From positions 1 through 36,718 of the forward strand of contig JALRBW010000062.1 of assembly GCA_023257625.1 (NCBI GenBank): 36,718 nucleotides of DNA, written 5' to 3'. The notes under the pieces were generated by a model that was not told the DNA's origin, ran no database searches, and saw only the letters and a list, made by a program, of their open reading frames with translations. The stretch's first letter is position 1. Every line of letters starts with the position of its first letter. Made by a program: the position numbers and the translations under genes. Of the stretch, positions 1-8,012 are shown piece after piece. Source of the DNA: Flavobacteriaceae bacterium (GTDB taxonomy: Bacteria > Bacteroidota > Bacteroidia > Flavobacteriales > Flavobacteriaceae).

Positions 1-129
1 CCGGCGATCAGCCGGTCGGCTGGGGCGCTTTTTCGGGAGCGGCCGTGCGGCCGGCCGGCTTGGCCTTGCCGCGCAGCATCTCCCAGCTATTGGGCTGGCT
101 CACCGAGCGGCGCAGATAGGCGATGGTCG

Positions 130-130
<1 letters not shown>
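1..130. other. GC-rich foreign segment, probable assembly chimera
   Basis: These bases are strongly GC-rich, unlike the AT-rich rest of the window. They do not match the part of 23S rRNA that should precede the conserved stretch beginning near 130. On the minus strand a frame stays open from inside the rRNA down to a TGA at 8-10; its last ~40 residues (including LRRSVSQPNSWEML) look like the C-terminus of a protein from a high-GC organism. The junction lies near the short word cggagg at 130-135, which could be microhomology. I cannot identify the protein. A misassembly is the simplest reading; a real insertion in the rRNA gene is much less likely. Confidence 0.7.
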
Positions 131-738
<608 letters not shown>

Positions 739-818
739 TGGCACTTTTTCTATGAAATTGTAGCTAAATTTTACTGGTTTTTTGCTGGTTTGTATCTATA
801 GATATGTCAAAATATTAG

Positions 819-836
819 GTAGTGTAAAAACGCTAC
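819..836 (+). other. Hairpin in the 23S-5S spacer, possible rRNA processing stem
   Basis: GTAGTGT (819-825) pairs with ACGCTAC (830-836) across an AAAA loop, with one G-U pair. The hairpin ends ~9 bases before the 5S gene and has no T-run, so it is not a terminator. It could guide maturation of the 5S 5' end. The rest of the spacer (739-844) shows no tRNA and no open frame. Confidence 0.35.
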
Positions 837-844
837 GAAAATTA

Positions 845-951
<107 letters not shown>

Positions 952-954
952 TTT

Positions 955-989
955 AAAGACCCTTCATTGACTTGAAGGGTCTTTTTTTT
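955..989 (+). terminator. Intrinsic terminator of the rRNA operon
   Basis: AAAGACCCTTCA (955-966) and TGAAGGGTCTTT (973-984) form a perfect 12-bp stem with a 6-nt loop, followed by a T-run to 989. It closes the rRNA operon just after 5S. The ~108 bases after it (990-1097) are AT-rich with nothing recognisable. Confidence 0.92.
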
Positions 990-1097
990 GATGTATATGA
1001 AAGGGGGGACTGGTTTTTGATTCTCAAAAAAAGGCCGTAAAAAAGGTATTTTTTGACTTATTGTTGAGAAGATTTTTATTTAAATAAAATAGGCCAC

Positions 1098-1385
1098 CTA
1101 GGATGGATTTAAATATTTTTTCATCTGAATAACATACTCTTCAAATGCTTTTTTTCCTTTGGAAGTTAAACTACAATAGGTTTTTGGATAGTTTCTTTCA
1201 AAGGTTTTAGTGATGTTTATATATTCCACCTCTTTTAATTTTTTTAATTGGTGGCTTAAATTTCCTTGTGTTGTTTTTGTTTTCTCTTTGAGATAATTAA
1301 AGTCAGCTTTATTTACTTTTATAAGAAGCGAAACAATTGCTAATCTTATTTGTTGATTTAAAACTGGATCTAAGTCTTTAAGCAT
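1098..1385 (-). CDS. Winged-helix transcriptional regulator (HTH_34/MarR-like)
   Basis: This 95-residue protein is a stand-alone winged-helix DNA-binding domain. The first ~35 residues form helices around RLAIVSLLI. The recognition helix lies near residues 38-50 (TTQGNLSHQLKKL), followed by the wing (EYINITKTFERNYPKTYCSLT) and a C-terminal helix (GKKAFEEYVIQMKKYL). No ligand domain is present, so it resembles the small Bacteroidota regulators paired with membrane proteins. Its ATG begins one base after the TGA of the upstream membrane gene (TGATATG), so the two are almost certainly translationally coupled. A perfect palindrome at 2001-2015, just upstream of the operon, is a plausible operator for autoregulation (inference). 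The regulated signal is unknown. Confidence 0.85.
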   Translation of the reverse strand: MLKDLDPVLNQQIRLAIVSLLIKVNKADFNYLKEKTKTTQGNLSHQLKKLKEVEYINITKTFERNYPKTYCSLTSKGKKAFEEYVIQMKKYLNPS

Positions 1386-1386
1386 A

Positions 1387-1959
1387 TCATTCTGATTTTT
1401 TAAGTAAGTATGCTGGAATCAAATAACCCACTATGGTAGCAATTCCATTTACTAATAGTGTTTCAGTATTACTTACAAATATTGAAACTATTGAAAAGGC
1501 AAAAAAGAAAATACCTCCAATTGTAAGCCATTTAAATTTCATAGAGAGTCCAGTTATAAGTGTACCAATTCCAGCTATTAATAGGATAAGAGAAGTAGGA
1601 ATTACTTTTAGGAATGAGCAAATGAAAATTATATTTAAAAAAGATATCCCTATAACAATCCATAAATACTTTAGAAACCTATCTAAATAGGTTTCATATT
1701 TCATGTTAGCTAATTGTTTTTTTGAATAGATAATTGTTAAAATCCAACCAATTGGCATTATAATGATCCATGTAAGGTAAGAATGTAAAAAATCTGTATA
1801 AGACAGTAAAAGATAATGCGTAAAAGAGGCGATTGTTACTAGCCAACCCCACACTAGAAAATAAAAACTTTGATCTTTAATATTTTCCTTTGTTTGGTTA
1901 ATTGTATTTGAAATTAAGTTTAAGCTTTCAATTGGGTTAAGAAGATTTGGGTTTTTCAT
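1387..1959 (-). CDS. Multi-pass membrane protein of unknown function
   Basis: A 190-residue protein with about six predicted transmembrane segments, roughly at residues 31-51, 62-80, 92-114, 122-140, 145-163 and 170-187. A short hydrophilic N-terminus (~30 residues) and a Lys-rich end fit an inner-membrane protein. I recognise no catalytic motif. It is the first gene of a two-gene operon with the winged-helix regulator, whose start follows its stop by one base. Such pairs are common in Bacteroidota, with the regulator often controlling its own operon. The function is unknown; a membrane stress or sensing role is only a guess from the gene pairing. Confidence 0.8.
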   Translation of the reverse strand: MKNPNLLNPIESLNLISNTINQTKENIKDQSFYFLVWGWLVTIASFTHYLLLSYTDFLHSYLTWIIIMPIGWILTIIYSKKQLANMKYETYLDRFLKYLWIVIGISFLNIIFICSFLKVIPTSLILLIAGIGTLITGLSMKFKWLTIGGIFFFAFSIVSIFVSNTETLLVNGIATIVGYLIPAYLLKKSE

Positions 1960-2000
1960 GATGTAAATAATAAATTAAACAATAGTGTAAATATAATATA

Positions 2001-2015
2001 GTTTGTAATACAAAC
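2001..2015. promoter_or_regulatory. Perfect 15-bp palindrome, candidate operator
   Basis: GTTTGTA (2001-2007) and TACAAAC (2009-2015) are exact inverted repeats around one central base. The site lies 42 bases upstream of the ATG of the membrane protein/regulator operon (1959 to 1098). It is a natural candidate binding site for the dimeric winged-helix regulator encoded there. This is inference from position and symmetry. Confidence 0.45.
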
Positions 2016-2100
2016 CAAAAATTCAACATTTGAATAAAAATAAAAATATTCAGAACACAAAAAGTTTAGGTATACCACTAAATATTTAATCCTAAAAAAA

Positions 2101-2784
2101 TTAAATAGAATATGAAATGGCAAAAGCCAGTAGAATGGTAAACAGCTTTTGGATATTAAAAGCATGACCTTGGTTGCTTTCAAAGAGTATGGTAGTAGAA
2201 ATATGCAAAAGCATACCTATTACAAGGGCAACAATGGGCATTTCCCATTCTTGAAGTACTGGCGAGTGGAATAGGGTAAAGGTGCCTAAAGGAGTCATTA
2301 TCGCAAAAAGAAATAGCCCAAGAAGTTTTACTATTTTTGGGGTTTTTGAGGGCCAAAGCAAAAAGAAGAGTACCATACCGATTGGTATTTTGTGTATAAA
2401 AATACCCCATACCAAAGGCAATTGAATAGCTAAGGGTAAGCCTTCTATAAAGGCATGAAGGCATAAACTAAACAGAAGTAACCTTGGCATTTTGGCATTG
2501 GGTTGGGCATGTGCATGGCCATGTTCAGCTCCTTGGGAAAGGTATTCCAATAAAATTTGAGTCACTAGTCCGGCTACGATCCAAACCCCTGCTTTTGAAT
2601 TGCTCATTTGAAACACTTCCGGTAAGAGGTGAAATAGCGTTATACCTAACAAAAAAGCCCCGCTAAAGGCCAATATCAATTTAAATCCTGTAGGGGTTTT
2701 CGGTTTAACACTATAGGCAATTCCCATACCCAAGGTGGCCCCTAAAAACGGGACAAGGTATTGAAGGAGGGAAATTGTGTTCAT
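2101..2784 (-). CDS. ZIP family metal (zinc) transporter
   Basis: A 227-residue integral membrane protein that should import divalent metal, probably zinc, across the inner membrane. It shows the ZIP pattern: FHLLPEVF in an early helix, a His-rich cytoplasmic loop (EHGHAHAQP), the signature helix LHAFIEGLPLAI with the metal-binding His and Glu, and the next helix with HKIPIGMVLFF. I chose the ATG at 2784 (MNTISLLQYL). A longer frame reaches 2931, but it would overlap the divergent methyltransferase gene and adds a non-hydrophobic leader atypical of the family. No metal regulator is adjacent. The exact metal cannot be read from sequence. Confidence 0.88.
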   Translation of the reverse strand: MNTISLLQYLVPFLGATLGMGIAYSVKPKTPTGFKLILAFSGAFLLGITLFHLLPEVFQMSNSKAGVWIVAGLVTQILLEYLSQGAEHGHAHAQPNAKMPRLLLFSLCLHAFIEGLPLAIQLPLVWGIFIHKIPIGMVLFFLLWPSKTPKIVKLLGLFLFAIMTPLGTFTLFHSPVLQEWEMPIVALVIGMLLHISTTILFESNQGHAFNIQKLFTILLAFAISYSI

Positions 2785-2822
2785 AATTTTACCAATCGGA
2801 ATAACTGTAGCTAAAATTAAAG

Positions 2823-2830
2823 TATTTTTG
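2823..2830 (+). promoter_or_regulatory. Bacteroidota -7 promoter element for the THUMP methyltransferase
   Basis: TATTTTTG fits the TAnnTTTG consensus of the Bacteroidota housekeeping sigma factor. It ends 14 bases before the ATG at 2845. No clear -33 TTG is visible at ideal spacing, so the call is moderate. Confidence 0.45.
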
Positions 2831-2844
2831 GTCGAAATTAGGGT

Positions 2845-4005
2845 ATGCACGAAAATTTTACCATGACCGCTAAAACCTTTTACGGTTTTGAAGATTTGTT
2901 GGCCAAGGAATTGCTGGCTCTTGGAGCTCAAAAAATTGAAAAACAGAACCGATTGGTTCGGTTTGTAGGCGATAAGGGGTTTATGTATAAAGCAAATCTT
3001 TCTTTGCGTACTGCCTTAAAAATTCTAAAACCAATCCATACAGCTCAAATACAAAATGAGCAAGATCTTTACGATTTGTGTTTTGACTTTCCTTGGGAAG
3101 ATTACTTTGACATTGATTCTAGTTTTGCTATTGATAGTGTTGTTAATAGTGATGTTTTTCGGCATTCCAAATATGTTGCCCTTAAAGCGAAAGACGGTTT
3201 GGTTGATCGGTTTCGTGCTAAATATAACCAGAGACCAGATGTAAATGTAGATAGCCCCACACTTCGAATCAATTTACATATTCAGCATAATACTTGTACA
3301 CTTTCATTAGATAGTTCAGGGTCTTCTTTACACCACAGGGGATATAGAACAGCTACCAATATAGCACCTTTAAATGAGGTATTAGCTGCAGGATTAGTGC
3401 TACTATCAGATTGGAAAGCCAATACTGATTTTTTAGATCCTATGTGTGGAAGCGGAACCCTCTTAATTGAAGCGGCTCTGATGGCCTGTCGTATTCCTGC
3501 TAATATTAATCGGCGTTTTTTTGCATTTGAAAAATGGCAAGATTATGAGCCCGAATTATTTGAAAAAATCAAAGAAGGTCAGTTGCAAAAAGTGGTTAAT
3601 CCAACCGTTAAAGTTACAGGATATGACAAAGCTCCTTCTGCCGTGACCAAAGCGGTGTTAAATATTCGTAACGCGAATCTAAGTGAATTCATTACAGTGG
3701 AGCAAAAGAATTTTTTTAATACTAAAAAAGAAACTCAAGGACCATTGCATCTATTAAGTAACCCTCCTTATGGCGAACGATTGGATGGAGATATCAAAGC
3801 GTTGTATAAATCTCTAGGAAATACCCTAAAGCAGGGTTATTCCCAAACACATGCTTGGCTGATTAGCGCTAACAGTGAGGCATTAAAAAATATTGGATTA
3901 CGGCCAAGTCGAAAAATAAAACTTTTTAATGGTAAGCTAGAGACCCATTTAATGTATTATCCATTGTATGAGGGAACAAAACGAATTCATAAACTGAACG
4001 CATAA
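2845..4005 (+). CDS. THUMP-domain class I SAM-dependent rRNA methyltransferase (RlmL N-terminal type)
   Basis: This 386-residue enzyme should methylate guanine N2 in 23S rRNA, like the N-terminal half of E. coli RlmL (G2445). The N-terminal ~160 residues form a ferredoxin-like/THUMP RNA-binding region. The Rossmann methyltransferase domain follows, with the SAM motif DPMCGSGTLLIEAAL near residue 200 and the catalytic NPPYGERLDG near 310. I keep the ATG at 2845 because the MxxNFxMxAKT beginning resembles flavobacterial homologues; an ATG at 2863 is the alternative. Its TAA abuts the stop of the convergent DUF6048 gene with no spacing. RlmD lies nearby. The exact target base is inferred from the family. 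Confidence 0.92.
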   Translation: MHENFTMTAKTFYGFEDLLAKELLALGAQKIEKQNRLVRFVGDKGFMYKANLSLRTALKILKPIHTAQIQNEQDLYDLCFDFPWEDYFDIDSSFAIDSVVNSDVFRHSKYVALKAKDGLVDRFRAKYNQRPDVNVDSPTLRINLHIQHNTCTLSLDSSGSSLHHRGYRTATNIAPLNEVLAAGLVLLSDWKANTDFLDPMCGSGTLLIEAALMACRIPANINRRFFAFEKWQDYEPELFEKIKEGQLQKVVNPTVKVTGYDKAPSAVTKAVLNIRNANLSEFITVEQKNFFNTKKETQGPLHLLSNPPYGERLDGDIKALYKSLGNTLKQGYSQTHAWLISANSEALKNIGLRPSRKIKLFNGKLETHLMYYPLYEGTKRIHKLNA

Positions 4006-4746
4006 CTATCTATGAAAGCGAAAGGGTAAACTATATGATAAGGTATAGTTAAAGCTTGCCCCAAATTTATTTTCATCGGTTTTGCGATTGAAACCAGGAA
4101 TATAAATATTTTCAAAGTTATCAGGAATCGTATCATTCACTAAGCGATGCAATCTGAGCCCTAAGCCTAAATATATATTTTTGAACAGTTGAACCTTAAA
4201 TCCTAAAACAGCTTCTACCCAAAAAGCATTTAAATTTTCACGCATACCTGTAGAAAAACCACTTTGAACAGGTTCGTCATAGCCTATCCAAAATGGGGTA
4301 CGGTCCAGTATAGTGTAAGAATTTAGGGTTTGGCTAAAGCTACTTCTGGCGATTCGAAAACCTAAGGTAACATGGTTGTTCATCCCTTCCCAATTTTCAT
4401 ACATATTGAGTTCCAATCCTAATTTAAGGTAATTGCCTAAAGTTGTGTAATTGACCTGTTCTGTTTGTTTGGTAACTTCAATAGAGCCAAATTCCATTGC
4501 GATAAAAGTATTTTTTCGAAACAACAAATCGCCAGCCCATTCAATCCCTTGAAAAGCATCATCAATTCGGGATCGGACTGGGCGGTATAAATCTACACCT
4601 ACACGTAATGTTAAGGGTGTTTTGGGAGTACTCACAATAGAATCCTGAGTTGATTCTTCGAGTAGCTTTGGCGCTTCTTCTTGGCCTAGAAGCGAACTAG
4701 CCCATAAAAGACTAATACAAAATACCCAGATGTGCATTTTTTTCAT
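4006..4746 (-). CDS. DUF6048 family protein, probable outer-membrane beta-barrel
   Basis: A 246-residue exported protein with a signal peptide (KKMHIWVFCISLLWASSLLG, cleavage near residue 21, before QEEA). The mature part has alternating polar/aromatic strands (for example GLELNMYENWEGMNNHVTLGFRIA and FGASFNYTLSYSLPF) and ends in Phe-His-Arg, in keeping with a small outer-membrane barrel. I recognise it as DUF6048, which in flavobacteria sits between DUF6452 and a THUMP methyltransferase, exactly as here. Its start overlaps the end of the DUF6452 gene by 35 bases, so the two are cotranscribed from rlmD. Function is unknown. Confidence 0.8.
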   Translation of the reverse strand: MKKMHIWVFCISLLWASSLLGQEEAPKLLEESTQDSIVSTPKTPLTLRVGVDLYRPVRSRIDDAFQGIEWAGDLLFRKNTFIAMEFGSIEVTKQTEQVNYTTLGNYLKLGLELNMYENWEGMNNHVTLGFRIARSSFSQTLNSYTILDRTPFWIGYDEPVQSGFSTGMRENLNAFWVEAVLGFKVQLFKNIYLGLGLRLHRLVNDTIPDNFENIYIPGFNRKTDENKFGASFNYTLSYSLPFRFHR

Positions 4747-5212
4747 TAAAAACTGTATCGTTTAATATAATGACTCCCTTAATCCAATCAGACCCAGGAT
4801 TTAATAGTGTCAATGGATTTTCTTTAAAAATATAATGTGCTGAAAATCCACATGCACTACTAATAAAACGATCCCAACGGTTATAGTTAAACTGAAGAGT
4901 GTCAATATTTTCATTTTCTTGACCTTGGTTAATTATAAATTCAAATTGGGTATTTGATTCGTTTCGCTTCAAAGGGAGAGCCAATGAATCATTACGAGAA
5001 TTTGTTAAAAGACTATCAGTACCTATAGGACGAATTAAAAAGCCAGGAGGTGTTTTACGACTTTTACTTTCCAACTCAATCATCAAAATAACAAGTTCAG
5101 GGGTTTCAGCTACCTCTGAAATACAAATGTCGTCTTGTTCACAACCGGATAACAAAACAAAAATAAATATTACCCAAAAAAATCGAAACTTCAAATTATT
5201 TTGCAAAGCCAT
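4712..5212 (-). CDS. DUF6452 family lipoprotein
   Basis: A 166-residue lipoprotein of unknown function. With the ATG at 5212 (MALQNNLKFRF) it begins with a basic N-terminus, a hydrophobic core (FFWVIFIFVLL) and a lipobox LSGC, so the Cys should be lipidated; the mature part starts CEQDDICI. A start at 5230 would add six residues and is less natural. The remainder is predicted mostly beta strand with paired cysteines (ICIS and SACG) that might form a disulfide. The start overlaps the 3' end of rlmD by 17 bases and its end overlaps DUF6048 by 35, so rlmD-DUF6452-DUF6048 form one operon. Confidence 0.8.
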   Translation of the reverse strand: MALQNNLKFRFFWVIFIFVLLSGCEQDDICISEVAETPELVILMIELESKSRKTPPGFLIRPIGTDSLLTNSRNDSLALPLKRNESNTQFEFIINQGQENENIDTLQFNYNRWDRFISSACGFSAHYIFKENPLTLLNPGSDWIKGVIILNDTVFNEKNAHLGILY

Positions 5213-6614
5213 TGAGTCGTAAAAGTACAATATTTTCTATATGGTGGGTTTGTGGAAACATATCAACAGCTTGACTTTTTTCAACAATATAGCTTGTTTT
5301 AAGCAGTTCAATATCACGGGCTTGAGTCGCACTATTACAACTTACATAAACAATTTTTTCAGGTTTTAGTTTAAGTAATTGATTAACTACTTCGGGATGC
5401 ATCCCATTTCTTGGGGGATCAGTTATTACAACGGTTGCCTTCCCTTGCCTTTCTATAAAGGCATCATTAAAACATTCTTTCATATCTCCCACTTCAAAAA
5501 AGGCATTTGAAATACCGTTTTCTATAGCATTTTCTTTGGCTGCAGCAATGGCTTCTGCAACCGATTCAATTCCGATTACCTTTTTACATGCCTTTGCAAT
5601 GTATAAAGCTATTGTTCCTGTTCCTGTATATAAATCATAGACTATATCTTCACTTTTTAGATCGGCAAATGTTTTAGTGATTGAGTATAGAATTTCTGCT
5701 TGTTGTGAGTTAGTTTGATAAAACGACTTTGCAGTAATTTTAAAACGTAAGTTTCCTAATTTCTCTTCAATGTAATCTTTTCCGTGATAGCAAAGTATTG
5801 ATTGATCGTAAAGACTATCATTTCCTTTTGCATTCACACAATAAAGAACCGAAGTAAGTTTAGGATAATCACGAAGTAGCGCATTAAAAAGAGTAGCTCT
5901 TTTTTCTGGAATATCTTCAAAAAACTGAAGCAATACCATGGTTTCACCTAGGGTAGTTGTGCGAATCATTAATGATCTGAGAAAACCAGTTTGCGAGCGG
6001 GCATCAAAAAAATCAAGACCTTGCTCTATCGCAAATGTACGTATCGAATTACGTATACCGTTAGATGGATCTGCTTGTAAATGACATTTTTCAATATCAA
6101 CCACTTTATCCCACATGTTAGGTTTATGAAATCCAAGTCCATTTCTTTCCATCGCAATGCCACTATTAATTTGTTCAGTGGTCAACCATTTTGAATTTGA
6201 AAATGAAAATTCAAGTTTGTTTCGATACCAATATTCTTCTTCATTACCTACAATAGGTAGAATTGTTTTAGGTACTACTTTCCCAATAAATTGAAGGTTA
6301 TTTAGTACACTCTTTTGTTTAAACTCGAGTTGAGCGGCATAATTTAAATGTTGCAATTTACAACCTCCACAAAGTCCGAAATGTTGGCAAGAAGGTTCGG
6401 CTCTGTGAGGTGATTGGGTTATCCATTCTATGGGTCTGGCTTCAAAATAGCCTTTTCTTTTTTTATACACCTGAATGGTTACTAAATCACCTGGAACAGT
6501 ATCTTTTACAAAATAAACAGCACCGTACTCGTCTTTTCCAACCCCTAGTCCTTTAGAATTGATATCTACAATTTGTAAAGCCTTTACAGTGCGATTTAAT
6601 TTTATTTTAGACAT
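5196..6614 (-). CDS. rlmD: 23S rRNA (uracil-C5)-methyltransferase RlmD
   Basis: This 472-residue enzyme should make m5U at position 1939 of 23S rRNA using SAM. An N-terminal TRAM domain (residues ~5-65) is followed by the iron-sulfur ligands C76, C82 and C85 (CQHFGLCGGC) with a fourth at C177. The SAM motif is VYDLYTGTGTIALYIA. The catalytic end has DPPRNGMH and the nucleophilic Cys in VYVSCNS (C426). All residues needed for activity are present and the length is normal. Some TrmA/RlmD paralogues make m5U747 instead; the Bacteroidota enzyme is usually annotated RlmD. A TACATTTG element lies only four bases before the ATG, suggesting a leaderless transcript. Confidence 0.93.
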   Translation of the reverse strand: MSKIKLNRTVKALQIVDINSKGLGVGKDEYGAVYFVKDTVPGDLVTIQVYKKRKGYFEARPIEWITQSPHRAEPSCQHFGLCGGCKLQHLNYAAQLEFKQKSVLNNLQFIGKVVPKTILPIVGNEEEYWYRNKLEFSFSNSKWLTTEQINSGIAMERNGLGFHKPNMWDKVVDIEKCHLQADPSNGIRNSIRTFAIEQGLDFFDARSQTGFLRSLMIRTTTLGETMVLLQFFEDIPEKRATLFNALLRDYPKLTSVLYCVNAKGNDSLYDQSILCYHGKDYIEEKLGNLRFKITAKSFYQTNSQQAEILYSITKTFADLKSEDIVYDLYTGTGTIALYIAKACKKVIGIESVAEAIAAAKENAIENGISNAFFEVGDMKECFNDAFIERQGKATVVITDPPRNGMHPEVVNQLLKLKPEKIVYVSCNSATQARDIELLKTSYIVEKSQAVDMFPQTHHIENIVLLRLNGFAK

Positions 6615-6618
6615 CCTG

Positions 6619-6626
6619 CAAATGTA
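6619..6626 (-). promoter_or_regulatory. Promoter -7 element abutting the rlmD start
   Basis: On the minus strand this reads TACATTTG, a perfect TAnnTTTG. Only four bases (6615-6618) separate it from the rlmD ATG at 6614-6612. Transcription from it would begin at or within a few bases of the start codon. Confidence 0.6.
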
Positions 6627-6682
6627 GTAGCTTAGCCATTTAAAAAACCATTTTTAACTAAGTTTTTACCCGCTATTTTGAT

Positions 6683-6690
6683 TACTTTTG
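6683..6690 (+). promoter_or_regulatory. Promoter -7 element for ornithine aminotransferase
   Basis: TACTTTTG is a perfect TAnnTTTG and ends 29 bases before the ATG at 6720. It supports the inner start over the frame's upstream ATG at 6678, which would lie upstream of the transcript. Confidence 0.5.
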
Positions 6691-6719
6691 AAACTTTAGT
6701 TATCCCTAAATTCATTCAA

Positions 6720-7997
6720 ATGGAAGACTTAAAAATTACCCATCCTTTTATCGAGCTAGAAAAGGAATACGGTGCACATGATTATCATCCTATCCCGATT
6801 GTATTACAAAAAGGGAAGGGTGTTTATCTTTGGGATACTGAGGGTAAAAAATATTATGATTTTTTATCTGCTTATTCCGCAGTGAATCAAGGGCATTGCC
6901 ATCCTCGAATTGTAAATGTACTTCAAAAGCAAGCTGAAACGTTGACATTAACATCACGTGCGTTTCACAACAACAGGCTAGGGACTTACATGAAATACAT
7001 GACTGAATATTTTAAATTTGAACGTCTATTGCCATCTAATACTGGAGCCGAAGCTGTTGAAGCTGCTATTAAAATAACTCGCAAATGGGGTTATACGATA
7101 AAAAATATTCCTGAAGATAAAGCTCAAATTGTGGTTTGTTCTCAAAATTTTCATGGTAGGACCTCAACTATAATTTCATTTTCAAGCGATTCTGGATCCA
7201 AGAAACATTTTGGACCCCATGCTCCGGGATTTATCAAAATTCCTTTTAATGATATCGAAGCTCTTGAATCGGTTTTAGAAACCCATCCCTATGTTGCAGG
7301 GTTTTTAGTAGAGCCCATTCAAGGAGAGGCAGGGGTCTACACTCCAGATACTGAATTTATAAAAAAAGCTCGAGAATTGTGTACCCACTATAATGTGTTA
7401 CTCATAACTGATGAAATTCAAACAGGTATAGGGAGAACGGGTTCATTGTTAGCTGTTTGTGGAAATTGTAATTGTTTAGGTGATTGTGAACAACAAGAAA
7501 CCTATGTGCGTCCTGATATTCTATTATTGGGTAAAGCTTTAAGTGGTGGAACCTATCCCGTTTCAGCAGTTTTGTCAGACAGTGCAGTAATGGATGTTAT
7601 TCAGCCAGGTCAACACGGTAGTACTTTTGGGGGAAACCCAATAGCATGTTCTGTTGCAATGGAGGCACTTGAAGTGATAAGGGATGAGAAATTAACTCAA
7701 AATGCTAGACGATTAGGAGAAATTTTTCGTTCAGAATTAAACCAATATATCAAACAAAGTACAATAGTAAAGCAGGTACGAGGAAAAGGCTTACTAAATG
7801 CTATAGTAATTAATGATTCAGAATCTGGAAATAAAGCTTGGAACATTTGCCTGGCGCTTATGGAAAACGGGTTATTAGCTAAACCAACTCATGGAAATAT
7901 TATACGCTTCGCACCCCCTTTAATTATTACAGAAGTCCAACTATACGATTGTATATCAATTATTACATCAACACTTCAAACTTTTGAATCATTATAG
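6720..7997 (+). CDS. rocD: Ornithine aminotransferase
   Basis: This 425-residue PLP enzyme transfers the delta-amino group of ornithine to 2-oxoglutarate, linking arginine/ornithine catabolism to glutamate and proline. It is a class III aminotransferase: the N-terminus [20 protein letters not shown] is typical of OAT, followed by the [10 protein letters not shown] cofactor-phosphate region, the [12 protein letters not shown] strand and the [15 protein letters not shown] Asp motif. K272 in [10 protein letters not shown] forms the Schiff base. A short Cys-rich insert ([10 protein letters not shown]) before the lysine also occurs, as I recall, in other flavobacterial OATs. The ATG at 6720 fits homologues and the promoter at 6683. 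A cysteine desulfurase gene follows after 15 bases. Confidence 0.93.
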   Translation: MEDLKITHPFIELEKEYGAHDYHPIPIVLQKGKGVYLWDTEGKKYYDFLSAYSAVNQGHCHPRIVNVLQKQAETLTLTSRAFHNNRLGTYMKYMTEYFKFERLLPSNTGAEAVEAAIKITRKWGYTIKNIPEDKAQIVVCSQNFHGRTSTIISFSSDSGSKKHFGPHAPGFIKIPFNDIEALESVLETHPYVAGFLVEPIQGEAGVYTPDTEFIKKARELCTHYNVLLITDEIQTGIGRTGSLLAVCGNCNCLGDCEQQETYVRPDILLLGKALSGGTYPVSAVLSDSAVMDVIQPGQHGSTFGGNPIACSVAMEALEVIRDEKLTQNARRLGEIFRSELNQYIKQSTIVKQVRGKGLLNAIVINDSESGNKAWNICLALMENGLLAKPTHGNIIRFAPPLIITEVQLYDCISIITSTLQTFESL

Positions 7998-8012
7998 TTT
8001 AAGTTGCTATAG

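Noticed and set aside
739-844. Possible tRNA in the 23S-5S spacer
   Set aside because: No acceptor stem, TTC arm or anticodon arm can be built; only a short hairpin is present.
1956-2183. Minus-strand 75-residue hydrophobic open frame
   Set aside because: It overlaps the end of the ZIP gene and AT-rich intergenic DNA; its hydrophobicity reflects T-rich composition.
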